Source: Pestalotiopsis fici W106-1
Taxonomy: Eukaryota > Ascomycota > Sordariomycetes > Amphisphaeriales > Sporocadaceae
DNA length: 64,000 nt
Direction of reading: 5' to 3'
NCBI RefSeq assembly: GCF_000516985.1
Contig: NW_006917093.1
Span: 3,720,001 to 3,784,000 of the forward strand
The notes beneath the pieces were generated by a model. That model did not search any database. It saw only the letters and a program-made list of their open reading frames with translations, and was not told where the DNA came from. Position 1 is the stretch's first letter. Every line of letters starts with the position of its first letter. The translations under genes and the position numbers were made by a program. Below, piece by piece: positions 25,134-37,251 of the stretch.

Positions 25134-26519
25134 ATGGCGTTGCCTACTACAATGAATGCGGTCGTCTTCGAGGGCCCCGGTAAGGTGTCTGTACAGCAGA
25201 GGCCGGTTCCGAAAAGTTGGTATTCGCACCCTTGAACCACCCGAGTTCCAAAGCTAACTCACTACTGTACAGTCCAGGATGAGCAGGATATCATTGTCAA
25301 GGTTCACAGCACTGCCCTTTGTGGATCGTGAGTCAATCGAGCCAGAAGCGACACGGTGAATTTCTGAAGCTAACCTGATTCTTTCGCCCGGAAGCGAGCT
25401 TCATGTGTTCCGCGGTCACCAGAAGTCAGATGCAGGTTTTATCATGGGCCACGAGTTCACGGGCGAGGTTGTTGAGCTAGGAAAGGGTGTAAAATCGGTC
25501 CAGATCGGTGACAAGGTTGTCACACCGTTTACGATCTCTTGGTATGCTATTCACTCTTTTACTATCTACGGCAGAACCCCTTTCCATGCCTCATTGCTGG
25601 AAAGCTGACACGGCTATCGCAGCGGGGATTGTTTCTTCTGCAACATTGGGGCTACCTGCCGGTGTGAGAAGTCCCAGTGCTTCGGTACCGAGAACCTCGA
25701 TGGAGGCCAGGCGGACTTTGTCCGGGTGCCCTGCGCCGACGGCACAGTCTTCAAAGCACCGTCGGAGATTGACGACAATGCCCTGATTCTGATGGGCGAT
25801 ATCTTCCCAACGGGCTTCTTCGGTACCAAGAATGCTTTCGCTGGACTTGGATCCCAGAAACCTTCCGAGGCAACTGCTGTGGTTGTGGGCTGCGGTCCCG
25901 TGGGGCTTTGCGCCATCGTCGCGGCCATGGAGTACAAGCCCAAGCACCTATTCGCCATCGACAGTGTCGAAAGCAGACTTGAGCTTGCCAAGAGCCTGGG
26001 CGCCGAGCCTCTGAACTTTGCAAAGGACAAGGAGGGTATGCTGGCACGCATAAAGGAAGTGACCGATGGCCGAGGTGCCGATGTCGTCATTGAGGTCGTG
26101 GGACTCAGCCCGGCCCTGAGAACGGCCTTTGACATCCTTAGGCCGTTTGGATTCCTCAGCAGCATTGGGGTCCATAACGCAGAAGTAAGTCAGCTGCTAC
26201 TAGAGGTAATACTCACTCTGCTGACGCCACATTAGATCCCCTGGGACGGAGACGACGCGTACACCAAGAATATTCGTGTGCAGATGGGCAGATGTCCGGT
26301 CCGTGCAGTATTCCCCGAGGCACTCAAGGTCCTTGCCAAGAACCAGGACAAGTTCGGGTAAGTTGCATGGCGGCCTTTGAAATCCGCCTCCGGAGGACCA
26401 CAACGCTAATCGTTCGTAGATTCATGTTTGATAAGATTATGCCGCTCAGGGATGCGGCCGAGGGTTACGACCTTTTCAATAACATGAAGGTTCAGAAGGT
26501 CATTTTCAAGCCGAACTAA
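25134..26519 (+). CDS. Zinc-dependent medium-chain alcohol dehydrogenase
   Basis: NAD(P)-dependent oxidoreductase of the MDR superfamily; the substrate is unknown. Six exons fit in phase: 25134-25215, 25273-25327, 25395-25541, 25623-26184, 26236-26357 and 26420-26519, giving 355 aa, normal for the family. Catalytic-zinc ligands are C44 (ALCGSELH) and H65-E66 (GHEFTGEV). The structural-zinc cysteines are C95, C98, C101 and C109, the classic 3-3-8 spacing. The Rossmann motif GCGPVG is near residues 183-188, followed by the acidic FAIDSVESR that suggests NAD preference. The GroES-like N-terminal domain and cofactor domain are both complete. The first donor, GTTGGT, is unusual but is the one that keeps frame. 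It converges with Sen15, with 59 bp between the stops. Confidence 0.93.
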
Positions 26520-26578
26520 AATCTTTGTAGATGCGTTCGTAGTATAATTTGAACTGAATTTCGGCCGTGGTTGAGTCC

Positions 26579-27007
26579 TCAGTTCTGCCGTGGCTTGACA
26601 ATCCCATCATGTACAAAGTAGTAAACGACCGTTGAGTCATCATGCCTCACGGCAAGTAATAGTCGCTTGGAACGCCCTGAAGGCAATCCCGAGGGCCGGT
26701 CCATGGTGTCAAAAATGGCCGACAGGAACTCAAGGCTGATGGTCTCATTCAGACTTGTGGAAAGAACCCATTCCACCTCTGGCGTTTGCGCGGCTGCATT
26801 CATGGTGTTGTTCTTGATCATTTCGATCTGGTCGTCCGGGTGAATATAGATTCTTCGAGGAGGGAGACCAGAGATGAGAGGCCGAGGAAAGGGTTTGTTG
26901 CTTTCTGGGGCAAAAACATGCTTCTTCAGAGAGGTCCAGTCCTGTTGGTTCTCAAGGTTCTCATAGACGGCGGCCACGAGGTCGTGGGTATGTGTTTGCT
27001 TCTCCAT
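26579..27007 (-). CDS. sen15: tRNA-splicing endonuclease subunit Sen15
   Basis: Small structural subunit of the heterotetrameric Sen2-Sen34-Sen54-Sen15 endonuclease that excises introns from nuclear pre-tRNAs. It is a single exon of 142 aa; the ATG at 27007 (MEKQTHTHD) is the first real ATG, as the upstream codon is TTG. Recognition rests on the family-like N-terminal line with YENLENQQDW and LKKHVF, the segment PRPLISGLPPRRIYIHPDDQ, and a C-terminal beta-rich part with LLAVRHDDSTVVYYFVHDG, matching the fungal Sen15 fold. Length is right. An intron-bearing tRNA-Met, a substrate type for this complex, lies 13 kb away. The gene overlaps nothing and is tail-to-tail with the alcohol dehydrogenase gene. 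Confidence 0.85.
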   Translation of the reverse strand: MEKQTHTHDLVAAVYENLENQQDWTSLKKHVFAPESNKPFPRPLISGLPPRRIYIHPDDQIEMIKNNTMNAAAQTPEVEWVLSTSLNETISLEFLSAIFDTMDRPSGLPSGRSKRLLLAVRHDDSTVVYYFVHDGIVKPRQN

Positions 27008-28918
27008 TTTATGCAAAGGGCTCGATTTGGTCCAAAAGTTGACGTGACATCAAGATTGAACTCTTGTTTGGTTTGCGGCTTGCCTGTTTGGTTTGCGCAA
27101 GAGTCATGTAATTTAATGAATGGTGGCCAGAGTTGTACTCAACACCGTGATGATGATTTGCTGTTGGCTTGTTTTTTTTTTTGTCGGATAGCTTTTTCTA
27201 GTAGGCGGTGACTGTGCGGCTCCTGCAAATCTGGAACTAAAAGTTCCCGTTGGTGGAGCTTTGATCGAACACTTCCAGAATAGAACAGATGGAATTTGGA
27301 CCTACGTATGATGCACCTACCTCAAACAAGCGCCTGGGAACCGACTGATTTCTGCATTCTTCGACATTATGACGAAGTTTTCATACTCACAAGATATATA
27401 TCACTGTTGTGTGCGTCTGTACTTACCTAACCGCTGAAAGGCAACTATAGATCAACAGGACACTCGTCTTGAATGATGACCCTGGCGAGGGTTGGTCGTC
27501 GATATAACTGCCAAGAGTCACCAGGCCTACGCTATTGGCAGTGCCTATGTATGCAATGTAGAGAGAGCTCCGCAATTATCGCACCCGAAAGCGAAAAACC
27601 CGAGCCGGGACGAACGCGTATCAAATGGGGCTCAGACAATGAACTGCTGCTTACTGTACTAAAACGGCGCCTCAACAGGAGCCAACCAACGACAGAATGG
27701 AGCTGAAAAGTCACGTCTCGATATACACTGGCAATCTTGCAAACCGGCAGTCCGGCTGCCAACCCCAAGCCAAGATGACTTTTGCTCCACCGACACGCTG
27801 GCAAAGAAAGGCAGTGCTACCCATTTCGCCATTGTGACGAGGGACAAGAGGCGGAAGGACGAGCAGGTTGCGATACACTGGAACCATTCTAGCAATGAAT
27901 GGGATAGTTTTGCCGCTGGGGTCTCCCAAACCCCTGCTCAACAGATGCTTGAAGGATCGCCAGCACATGATCTAACGCATTCATCATGATGAACACCATC
28001 CAATTAAGTTTGAGCTACTGCTGCGAGCTGATGATAGACACGGAGCAGCTGCGAAGAGGCATTTGGCGTTTCTTGATACGACATGAATTTTGAAGTTTTA
28101 TGAATTGATGAAGACATGCTATCTCAAAGGACAAAGGTCGTCGTCCACTTCGTCGTCTTCATCTCTTGTTCTCTGCCCTGGGCAACCATGTCCGCTGCCA
28201 ATTCCAAGTTGAGGGGGGTCTGACGTATCTTGTTTAACCATAAATCAAGGTTTCCATCACTTCGTACGTCCTGGTCCCGCGCGCAAAGCCTAAGAACCAG
28301 CAGCAATCTGCAATGTCAATTCATAGATAGGCCTATGTCAACATTACAACATCTTTTGAACTTTCTTATTTCTTTAGAAAACTGCAGGGTAAATAACGAG
28401 GAATTCCCACCCAGGACCGTGGTGGCTGGGCTTGGAACATGTTGCTTCCATTTTCGAGGTTGCATACTTAGGTACTTTGCCGACATCCACATTCACTGCC
28501 GCAGAGTACCAGACCTCCCCCTGGACACGAATCTGTTAGTGCCTACTGCGGCGCAAGTTTAGCGCAATCGCGCCAGTAGACCCTCCCCAAGGATAGTGCA
28601 TCCGCCCGCTACTATAGGTACGTGCCACTTCAATGTTATTGCAAGGTTCCAAGATTGTCTGGTAGGTAGCTGCCAAGTCCAGAATCCAGAATGGTCTGGG
28701 TTGATTTATCCGTCGGCGCACCCTGGGAGGGAATGCGAGCGAGCAACCTTGGAAAGTTTTGCATCCTTCTTTCCTCTTTCCAAGTCTCTCGCTTCGCGTT
28801 GCTAATGAGTATTTGAAGATATTCATTTCTTCTCATCCTGCCGACTCTCCTTATTGTATTCAGACAACGTATCGGATAATATTCTTCATCACGACGCAAG
28901 CCACATATAAGCGCTACG
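27008..28918. other. Intergenic divergent promoter, sen15 / DUF2985 gene
   Basis: A 1.9-kb spacer between divergent genes. Small open frames (77-110 aa) are scattered through it, none with family features or supportable splicing. No RNA gene was recognised. Confidence 0.5.
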
Positions 28919-29986
28919 ATGCCCGAGGAGTCTAGTCCTATGCTGGGCGGCGGGGCAGCGACGACTACTACTGGGAGCAACCCACACGACGATATCGTGG
29001 AAGCCGACCACCACAACGACCACAAAGTGCAAGAGAGCACTGGCGCTACCGTGGCAGCGAGCCTTGTTGGAACCATTACTAGAGAGCAGCAATACGAAAA
29101 TGGTTACCACTTTCCGCCCAAGTACTCGTGGCGCGAAACCATCGAACAAGGCCTCGTAGACTTTTGGGCTTTCTACAATACCGGCTTTGGTTTCTTTCTC
29201 ACAATATACTCGCTCAACGTTATCGCATGGGGCGGTATGCTCTTCTTGCTACTATGCAATGCATCGCCCTGGATGTGCAATGGCGACTGCAACAACATAG
29301 ACTCGCCGAGGCGGATATGGATAGAGACCGACTCCCAGATTCTCAATGCGCTCTTCTGTGTAACTGGGTTTGGCCTAGCCCCCTGGCGCTTTCGCGACCT
29401 TTATCTGCTTCTCAAGTATCGCATCAAGAAGGACACAAGGGCTCTTCGTGAGCTTGCTGGTGTCCACCGCGGCTGGTTCAGATTGGCTGGTTCCGAGTCG
29501 CTACCCCTGCGTCTTGGGCCCAAAAACATTGAAGAGACGACAACCAGCTATTCTGAACAAAGTGTACCATTGCCACTTGAAAAGATATCCGACGCCCCTC
29601 CCACGGGAATCAGAGCGCCACCAACCAAGATGTGGAAGATGGACTGCGTGGTATGGCTCAATGTGGCAAACACTCTGTTGCAGGTTTGCTTGTCGACATT
29701 CATGTGGGCTTTGAACCGCTATGACCGACCATCTTGGTCGACTGGGCTTTTTGTTTGTTTGGCATGTATTGTCGCTGGTATCGCCGGTGTCATGACGGCC
29801 ATTGAGGGAAAGCACGTCAAGGCAATCGAGGGCGTTCCTCTGACCAAGAGAGACCACGAACGCTTGGCAAGAGACAAGGAGCTGGGCATACCACACTGGA
29901 ATAATATCAAGGATAAGGATCCGCAGGAGAAGGAAAACAAGAAAAAGGCAAAGAAGATGGCCTCCCATGAGGAGAAGACGGCTTAG
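28919..29986 (+). CDS. DUF2985-family membrane protein
   Basis: Uncharacterised fungal integral membrane protein of 355 aa, single exon, ATG at 28919. The N-terminus is Thr/Gly/His-rich and probably disordered (1-65). Four hydrophobic segments lie at about 89-113, 140-158, 243-265 and 274-295. Between the first two is a cysteine-containing loop (SPWMCNGDCNN), followed by the family-like line GFGLAPWRFRDLYLL. The C-terminus is highly charged and lysine-rich (KENKKKAKKM). DUF2985 proteins often carry an adjoining PLAC8-type cysteine region; here only the short CNASPWMCNGDC cluster is visible. Molecular function is unknown; plasma- or vacuolar-membrane location is inference. It is flanked by about 1-kb spacers and is not part of an obvious cluster. 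Confidence 0.87.
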   Translation: MPEESSPMLGGGAATTTTGSNPHDDIVEADHHNDHKVQESTGATVAASLVGTITREQQYENGYHFPPKYSWRETIEQGLVDFWAFYNTGFGFFLTIYSLNVIAWGGMLFLLLCNASPWMCNGDCNNIDSPRRIWIETDSQILNALFCVTGFGLAPWRFRDLYLLLKYRIKKDTRALRELAGVHRGWFRLAGSESLPLRLGPKNIEETTTSYSEQSVPLPLEKISDAPPTGIRAPPTKMWKMDCVVWLNVANTLLQVCLSTFMWALNRYDRPSWSTGLFVCLACIVAGIAGVMTAIEGKHVKAIEGVPLTKRDHERLARDKELGIPHWNNIKDKDPQEKENKKKAKKMASHEEKTA

Positions 29987-31039
29987 TATTATGGCCGGGA
30001 CCTATTTGATTTTTTTAAAACAATCCGCTCATGAACATGGCCGGGCGTTTTAGGGCTGGTATACGAGCTTGTAGTTCCGGATAGAAATCCATCCCTCAAT
30101 GAGCATAAATAATACATATCAAGATGATGAGCTCTTTCTACTCTTCTGGCGCCCATCAGCGACAAGATATACTTTCCGTGAACCTGACCCACAGGCCGGG
30201 TTTGTGCTCGAAGCAAAAGCCGACAACTCCAACGCCGACGACTCGTGCCTGCATGATGCAACAGTGTGAAATACATTGTAAATCATTCAGTTGAGTCATG
30301 GAAGAGCATCTATTGCCTCAAACGCGGTGACCTTGTCCCACCCATTGGTTGGTGTAATATTATAAAGAAACTCAACCACAAACCCCAGAGCCGCAGTGCT
30401 CCAGTGCAATGATCTACCACTCGAGATGGATATCTGTAAGTTTCAGTGTCGCAAGCTCTTCTGCTCCAAGAGTAGATTGACTCTATAGATACCCACAGCT
30501 TCTGTCATTTTCCTTTAGGAATAGCCATGAATAAATGTGGTATTCAACGAGCATGTGACTGATTCTTTACCAGATTTCCTTTTCATGTAAGTTACCTTAT
30601 CGGCAGCGATCTGCGCTACGCTTAACCTAGGCCAGCTACCCCAGACTTACTAGCCAAAGGTTTTCCCCATCCTACAGTGGGTGGACACCCTGTGTCAGTG
30701 GGTGCGTCGCTGTCTATCAGGGCGGCCTATCAAGGCCCATTACGTTTGATCGGCTGATACAGTGAGCGGGTTATGCTAATCTAGCTCACAGTCCCGTGAA
30801 CACCTCACCTCAACTCACCTTACTCACCTCTCGCAAGAGTTAGACCTATTCACTCATCGACTTGCTCCTACTCTTTCTTCTTGACGTTTTATCTGACTTT
30901 CATTTTTGGTCCCCGGAGGATTGAAGGGCTATACGTTGCATTACGAGTGATCACCATCCTGCCAAAACCCGACGTTTATCAATCATAATCGTCCATCTAC
31001 TTCACACCGAGCTGCATCAGCTCTTGGACAACCATCACG
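29987..31039. other. Intergenic, promoter of SLC35F6-like gene
   Basis: A 1.05-kb spacer. The last 250 bp before the start contain repeated CTCACC and CTTTCTTCTT-type pyrimidine tracts typical of fungal promoters. I see no gene here. Confidence 0.5.
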
Positions 31040-32399
31040 ATGGCGTCGAAAGCGTTGATACCGTTCTTGGTGGCCATGATGCTGCTAACGGGTGTATGCA
31101 ATACCCTCTTGACAAAGTATCAGGTTCGTAGTCAAAACTCCCTGCCTCTGCCTGCCGCATGACGATGACTTCTAATGCGTATGCTTGCCAGGACAACCAA
31201 TGCGTCCGCGATTGCGACACGGCCCACCCGAAGCTGTTCGAGCAGCCCGTCTTACAAACTGCGCAAATGTTCATCGGCGAGTCCGGCTGTTGGATCGTTG
31301 TCGGACTCATGACTTTGTACCGTAAATACTTTGGCAGCCAGACTCCGGGCGAGAACGGATATCGACCCGTGAACACCAATGACGGAACCGAAAACGAAGA
31401 AGCTGAAGGGGCCGAGAACAGCGCCGCCGCGACCAAGGGCGCAGGTTACGGTGTCCTGTCGGGGTTCAGAGTGCTGCTGCTCGCACTGCCGGCCATTTGC
31501 GACATCTGCGGCACCACCCTGATGAATGTCGGCCTCTTGATGGTGGCTGCCAGTATATACCAAATGACGCGTGGCGCATTGGTCCTGTTTGTTGGCCTCT
31601 TCAGCGTCACCTTTCTGCGACGTCGGCTGCACGCGTTTCAGTGGGTTAGTCTCGTCGGTGTCGTGCTGGGTGTCGCCATTGTTGGTCTTGCTGGTGCTAT
31701 TCAACCCGATCGCAAGGCCGCCCCGGCATCGATTGCCGCCGGCGAGCCAACGGCCGAGGACCCCGCTCTTCCGGATGCTGCGAGGGTGATCATTGGCGTG
31801 CTGCTGATTGCTGGTGCTCAGATCTTCACTGCTACGCAATTCGTGCTTGAGGAGTGGATTCTAGAGCGCTCGTCGATTGAGCCGATCGCCGTGGTCGGTT
31901 GGGAAGGTCTATTTGGCTTGGTTGTCACATTGATCGGAATGCTCGTGCTGCACCTTGCCATTGGGCGAACGGATTCTGGACGCTATGGCATGTTCGACAT
32001 GGTCGAAGGGTTCCGCCAAATGACCGAATACAAGGCAGTTCTTGTGTCGAGTTTCATGATCATGATTAGCATCGGGTATGTCCTTCCTTCTTGGATAGTT
32101 GCGTGCTCCCATACTAACACATGTACAGTGGTTTCAACTTCTTTGGTCTCTCTGTTACACGCAGCGTTTCTGCCACGTCTCGCTCTACTATTGACACCTG
32201 CCGTACACTCTTTATCTGGATCGTCTCCCTGGGTCTTGGCTGGGAGACGTTCAAGTGGCTGCAGGTCCTCGGATTTGCCCTGCTGGTTTACTTCACCTTC
32301 CTTTTCAACGGCATTGTCAACCCCCCTTTCAAGTTCCTCGAAGTTGATGAATCTGAAATTGAGGAACTCTTGCCCGAGGAGCCCATTGAGCACAATTGA
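31040..32399 (+). CDS. SLC35F6-like DMT-superfamily transporter
   Basis: Multi-pass carrier of the drug/metabolite transporter superfamily, related to human SLC35F6 and nucleotide-sugar-transporter-like proteins. Substrate is unknown; an endomembrane location is likely from family knowledge. Three exons are in phase: 31040-31123, 31192-32075 and 32129-32399, giving 412 aa. The N-terminal helix begins MASKALIPFLVAMMLL and ends in the loop NTLLTKYQ/DNQC. About nine to ten hydrophobic segments follow. The diagnostic stretch includes SIYQMTRGALVLFVGLFSV (about residue 150) and FLRRRLHAFQW; the middle carries QIFTATQFVLEEWIL. The last segment is rich in aromatic residues, followed by the acidic tail ESEIEELLPEEP. 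It is tail-to-tail with palB (297 bp between stops). Confidence 0.88.
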
Positions 32400-32696
32400 G
32401 CAATTCTTTAGCTCGAATGGATTGGTAGCAGTAGAGACCATGTCTTTTAACTTTCAGTCTACCTCAAGAAACACTTCTGGGTCGTAGAGGCTCTTGCATT
32501 GGTCCGGCGTTTTTACGGAGTTCATTGGAGGCTGAATCGGATCTAGTATTTGTATATAGTTGACTCATATAACACGGTAAATATATCGCATGTTATCATC
32601 ACAGGAGAGACAATTTCATCAGGCTGCCTTCAAATACTGATAAGGACTGAAAACATGAGATCTATGCAAGAAGGAATCGATGAGAAACCATTCAAA

Positions 32697-35298
32697 TCAG
32701 TCATCAATCGTCTCCCAGCTACCAACATTGACAGTCCCCTCGCTCAGCACTTCTACCTTGAGGCTGCCGCCGGGGCCTTGGCCCCCTCCACCAATCTGTT
32801 CAACAACGATCCAGACCCCACGTCTGGTGATGTTTGGGTCAAGATCGAACTCGGGCGTGCGCAGACCCGCGGTCCCCAGTTCCTTGAAATCGCCTTCGCC
32901 GGTGGCCGCAATGATCTGCTTGTTGGGACCCCGGCCAGTCTCAAGGCGGAGACGAAGGGTTGTCGACTTTGGCGTGGCAATCCCCGAGTACATACTGTCC
33001 GGGGGCGTGACGAGGATACTGACGCGGGTGATGCGCGACGTGGTAATGGGCGCGCGCTGCTTGGAGTCGTCGGCGCCGCGGAACACGAGCGGCGCCAGCG
33101 CCGTGCGCAGCTTGCCGGCCGCGTCGCCGAGGACGGGCACCATGGTCACGGGCTGCATGCTGCCGACGCGCAGGGTAAACTCGGCCAGCTGGCCCGGCTC
33201 AAAGGTGCTGCAGACGACCGTGTACGTGCCGACGTCGACGTGGGGCATGTGCAGGAGGGCGCTGCCGCGGCGATAGTCGCCCGACGAGCCGGCCAGGTCG
33301 CGGTTTGCGAGGGCCGTCACGCGCTGCCCCTTGGCCCATACCAGGTCAATGTGCACGGGGAGCTCCTCGTGCGCCGTCGACAACAAGATGGACAAGGGTC
33401 CTGGCCGCGTGACGGCAATCGCGTACTGTGGATTGCTGAGGTAGCTCGGGCTCGCGGCGTTTCCGCCCGCGGTCCGCCGCGTCCATGAGCCCTGAGCCTC
33501 CGTATAGTGCGCGAGCGAGTCGGGTGCTTGTCCGATGCCCAGAGCACCCCGCGAGAAGAAGGTGAGCGTGAAGCTGTACTTTGGGAGCGGTAATCCGTGC
33601 TGAGCCACGGCAATGGTGTAGCGAACACCTTTCTTTGCTTCGAAAGGCGCTAGAGTTTGGGGTGAGTCAACGAATGGCCCACGATATAGTGATTTATCCC
33701 CCAGCGGTACACGCTTGCCCTCGGCATGATCAAAGATGTAGACCGACATGAATCCAAGGCGATTAGAGACATCAGCCAAGTGAGAAGCCGTGGGGCGCGA
33801 CTTCGCAATGGCTAGCTCGTCATCCTGAAAGTGTCGTGATAGCAGGATCCAGACACTGCCAGAAGCCGTCGCGGTGAGCGAGTATTGTGGGTTGTGTGCA
33901 AAAGAATCGGACATGCTTGGAGTTGGGAGCTCCCATACAAAGTGGTGATCCTGCCGATCGGTGAACAGAGAAGGGTTCCAATTGAGGTACAATGATTCAA
34001 AGTTGTGTACCACGTCGTCAAAATCGATCCAGAACGACCCCGGCTTCAGCTTGGTTGGGTGGTCATCTGCATCAGTAGATAGTGAGCCAGCTCCTTTCCA
34101 TACGAGGCCGTCGCACCACGGATTCTTGACGAGCAAGCGCCGAATGCCGGATTGTTCCGAAATGTCTAGCACTGCATAGTCATGCTCGCCTGCCAATCCT
34201 AGAGTCTCTTCCTCAACCTCGGACAAACGACCGGTTCCCAGAGTGACAACCACATCGCCATAGTCGTAAGCTTTCTTGACTCTGGACCATGTTTGATTGA
34301 AGTCGATATCTTCACTCTGCAGGAATAGCTGTTGCGGTATCCAACCGGTCAAGACCCATAGATCGGTGCCCGAGTTACTACCGGGAAAATCATAACCTCC
34401 CCGGACCTTGAGGTAGGCCTTCTCCATGAGTGCCGGCCAGATCAGTCGAGGATTTTGGCGGTCCACCACGTATAAAGTCCTCGTGTTCGACGAAGATGGC
34501 AATCTGTCGTCGATGACAACTTTTCTGAAACAGCCGTTGAAGTACATGCGGAAGACATATCTGCCACTTGTAGAGACCTTGGCCTGTCCTGTCTCGGAAT
34601 CGACGGGAAACATCAATGCTGGCAGAATGGATAGCGGACCAGGACGAAAATGCTTGATGCTTGCGCAGAGACTTGCGACTACAGAGCAGTCCGTTGTGAT
34701 ATCCTGGACCAAGTCGTGGTCTTCGCCCGCTTCCATAAGGCTTTGCTCCTCCCGCTCATCTTGAACATCAGTGTTCCCGAAGCTTTCTATTTCGAGGGGC
34801 CGTTTCCAACCGGCGAAGACTTCAAGTTGTTTATCAGACAGCGGAAATCTCGCTTGATCCACAAATGCTTCACCAGCAAAGTCATTGGGGTCCGGATCGT
34901 GCTCCCATGGCGGAAAGATGTTGCCGTGGAGCTTGGAGCCGCGGAGCAAGATATTCTGCTCCTTGGTCGGTAGCTGACGCACCGAGCGAGGCAGCTTTAG
35001 GCGTTTCTCAACATTGCGCACGCTGTCACCAGCCTTCGCGGCTTTTTTCAAACGCTCTGCCAGTGATACCAGACTGTTGACCTTTTGTTTTAGGCGTGCT
35101 TTTTCCGATGGGTCTCGGGCCGTGTTGGCCGCCTTCATGTATAGTTCAGCAGCAGATATTGCATGATCCAGGGCTTCTTGACCAAAACACAATGATATTT
35201 GTGCCTCGCGCTCCTGATAAACGTTAATACCCTTGACAATATACTTTGTGTGTGTGTGTGTGTGTGTGAGCCAGGCTTACCCGGGCTTTGGCCTCCAT
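32697..35298 (-). CDS. palB: Calpain-like cysteine protease PalB/Rim13
   Basis: Cytosolic protease of the ambient-pH (Pal/Rim) pathway, recruited by ESCRT-III at the plasma membrane or endosome to cleave the PacC/Rim101 transcription factor. Two exons: 35298-35281 (only MEAKAR) and 35213-32697, with a 67-bp intron between, giving 844 aa. The N-terminal MIT-like helical region spans about 8-75. The calpain core carries the triad C182 (TTDCSVVASL), H350 (GEHDYAVLDI) and N370 (VKNPWC). Two C-terminal calpain-III/C2-like beta domains follow (about 460-840). The QxxGDCW motif of classical calpains is replaced by the PalB-type TDCSVVASL. The first intron contains a (TG)11 tract. All key residues are present, so the enzyme should be active. 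Confidence 0.96.
35247..35268. repeat. (TG)11 microsatellite inside palB intron 1
   Basis: Eleven TG units make up a third of the 67-bp intron that separates the six-codon first exon of palB from the rest. Length changes here would alter donor-to-branch spacing. Confidence 0.88.
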
Positions 35299-37251
35299 CG
35301 GTACGGCTCAGATTATGTGCAGAAAGATACTCGAGCGTTGTCTAAAGACAAGTGTGATGTTGTATATCAAGGCGGATCGCCTCACGAACTGGACTAGGGG
35401 TGGGTCTGAGGTATATGCAGTCTATCCCTCGTCCTGCGTGGAAACGTAGCTCCTAATACTTCACCTTGCCACCGGTTGTCTTGGCTCCTGTGCATCGCTA
35501 CCCATGGTCCCAAGCTCTTCCTGTGGGATACTGGTCTAAGCCACCGTAGAAAGCTCAGAAGCGCTGCTTGGCGACAGGTTAGGCCTCAGGTGAAGCGGCA
35601 AACGATGTTTGGAAAAAGAGGGGAAGTGGAAACTGCGCCTGTAAAGAGGCAAGGAGCAGGCCGTCTTGGCCGGATGGATGGATGGATATAATAAGGGGGC
35701 AGTCAAATGAATTCGATATGGCTGTACTATCTCGCTGGTAGATTCCCTTTGTGTCACGTCAACGGCAGCGCAGGTCAAGATGTTGCGATGAAAATGGCCA
35801 ATGAGGCACTTGTAGGGCGACTCGAGAGTCTCTGCACCTTTTTCTGTCCGAATTCGGCTTAGCGGGTCCGCCGTTTTTAATATGCATGTGCTCAGGGCCT
35901 CAATAGTAATGTGTGACGATATTTTATTTGAACATTATTCATTTAATCTCTGGTCATATCGAATAAGTAATATGTTTTGATTTTGGTTTTCTGAAATAGT
36001 CGTATAATTTTCCAAAATATTTTTGATCCACGGAAGTTGCGCAAACACAAAAGTCCTGTGTCAGCCATACAAGAACCAACGTACTAAATATTACGGAGTA
36101 TTATAATCATCATGATTGAAAGGTCTGGCTGACTGCAAGGCTTTGTCAAAAACTCAAACATCGGTGCTCTGAACATTTATTAAGATGTATCAGTTGAAAT
36201 ATGGCAGGTTGGCTACCTATGTATGTAATTGTATACCCTAGCATCCGTTGATAAGGGTATACCACTTCATGTGGCGGGTGCTTGATTCTGGCACCAAGAA
36301 CCGTGTCAAAACGCTGATGACAAACCACTCGAATCTTCCTTGACCGTAGGCGTGCCGCCAGAGAGGCCTTATTAGCATCATTGTGCATATAAAAGCATAT
36401 TTCATTCCATCCAGTCGACTTCAGCTCCCCTCGAACTCACGAGTTGGCTGATCCTGTCGAGCTAATGATATCTCCTTCGTGGCTAATTGTCGAGAAGCAA
36501 AGATTTCAAGCTTGTTACTTTTCAAGGTAGAAGCTCTGTCTGTATCTGTCAGGCCGTCTCCGAGTAGCTTGTCGGATTCCGTACTTCATCTACGTAGCCA
36601 AAGCTTTCACGCAGGACTCATTACAGCCCCAGCAAGCGATGTCAAATCCGAATACCGGATATCTTCGAACAGATATCGGACTATAGGGACTTTGGGGGTC
36701 CAGCGAGTATCCCAATCATGACTTCATTAGCTCTCATAAGTTCCGCGAAATGAACTTCTGCCTGCCTGGTTTTGCCTGTTACCATCACTTGAAATGGAAC
36801 ATAACGCTGCTGTAATATTGGCCCGACACCCGTCTGCAGTGCCCGAAAATGTGCAATAAGCCGATGTATCACCCCAGGCCTTGCGATCATGCAGCATATA
36901 CCAGGGCCGAAAGGGACATACAGTGTGTCAGACAAACAAGAAGATATTTTCAATCGATCGTGGCACCATGATTTGTTGAATGAGTCACGTCATCTTATAT
37001 ATAGACCTTGCAGGCATCATAAGAGGCATCGGCCACGAAGTCCGACCTCGATCAAGCAGTGATGCAGGCCTGGGGAAGCCCGACCAATCAGGGAACTTTC
37101 GGACAGTTTGCCAAAGACAAATGATGCCTGACTGACATGGATGTGATTGATCTGCATCTACGCTGTTGCCTAATCTTATCAATCAGATCAAAACAATCAA
37201 TATTATCTGGGGTTCGATTCCTCCTGACGCACAAACGCGATTCTAGACTTC
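35299..37251. other. AT-rich intergenic region
   Basis: About 2 kb upstream of palB and downstream of the MFS gene. The segment 35880-36130 is strikingly AT-rich. Open frames of 80-90 aa (36146-36388 and 36681-36953, minus strand) have no recognisable domain, and the second lacks an ATG near its start. A GGAT tract lies at 35673-35688. TGAGTCACGTCA at 36981-36992, next to TATATATA at 36996-37003, resembles an AP-1/CRE-plus-TATA arrangement, but no gene follows it on either strand. Confidence 0.45.

Noticed and set aside
32550..33488. 312-aa plus-strand open frame
   Set aside because: Antisense to the palB C-terminal beta domains; Arg/Gly/Ala-rich without any family feature, arising from GC-rich third positions.
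36146..36388. 80-aa minus-strand open frame in the AT-rich gap
   Set aside because: It begins with ATG, but there is no recognisable family, promoter context or splice extension; too short to support alone.
36681..36953. 90-aa minus-strand open frame
   Set aside because: It starts from TTG with the first ATG far inside; no domain recognised.
37205..37232. GGGGTTCGATTCC resembling a tRNA T arm
   Set aside because: The flanking bases do not complete a T stem, and no D arm, A box or acceptor stem is found upstream.
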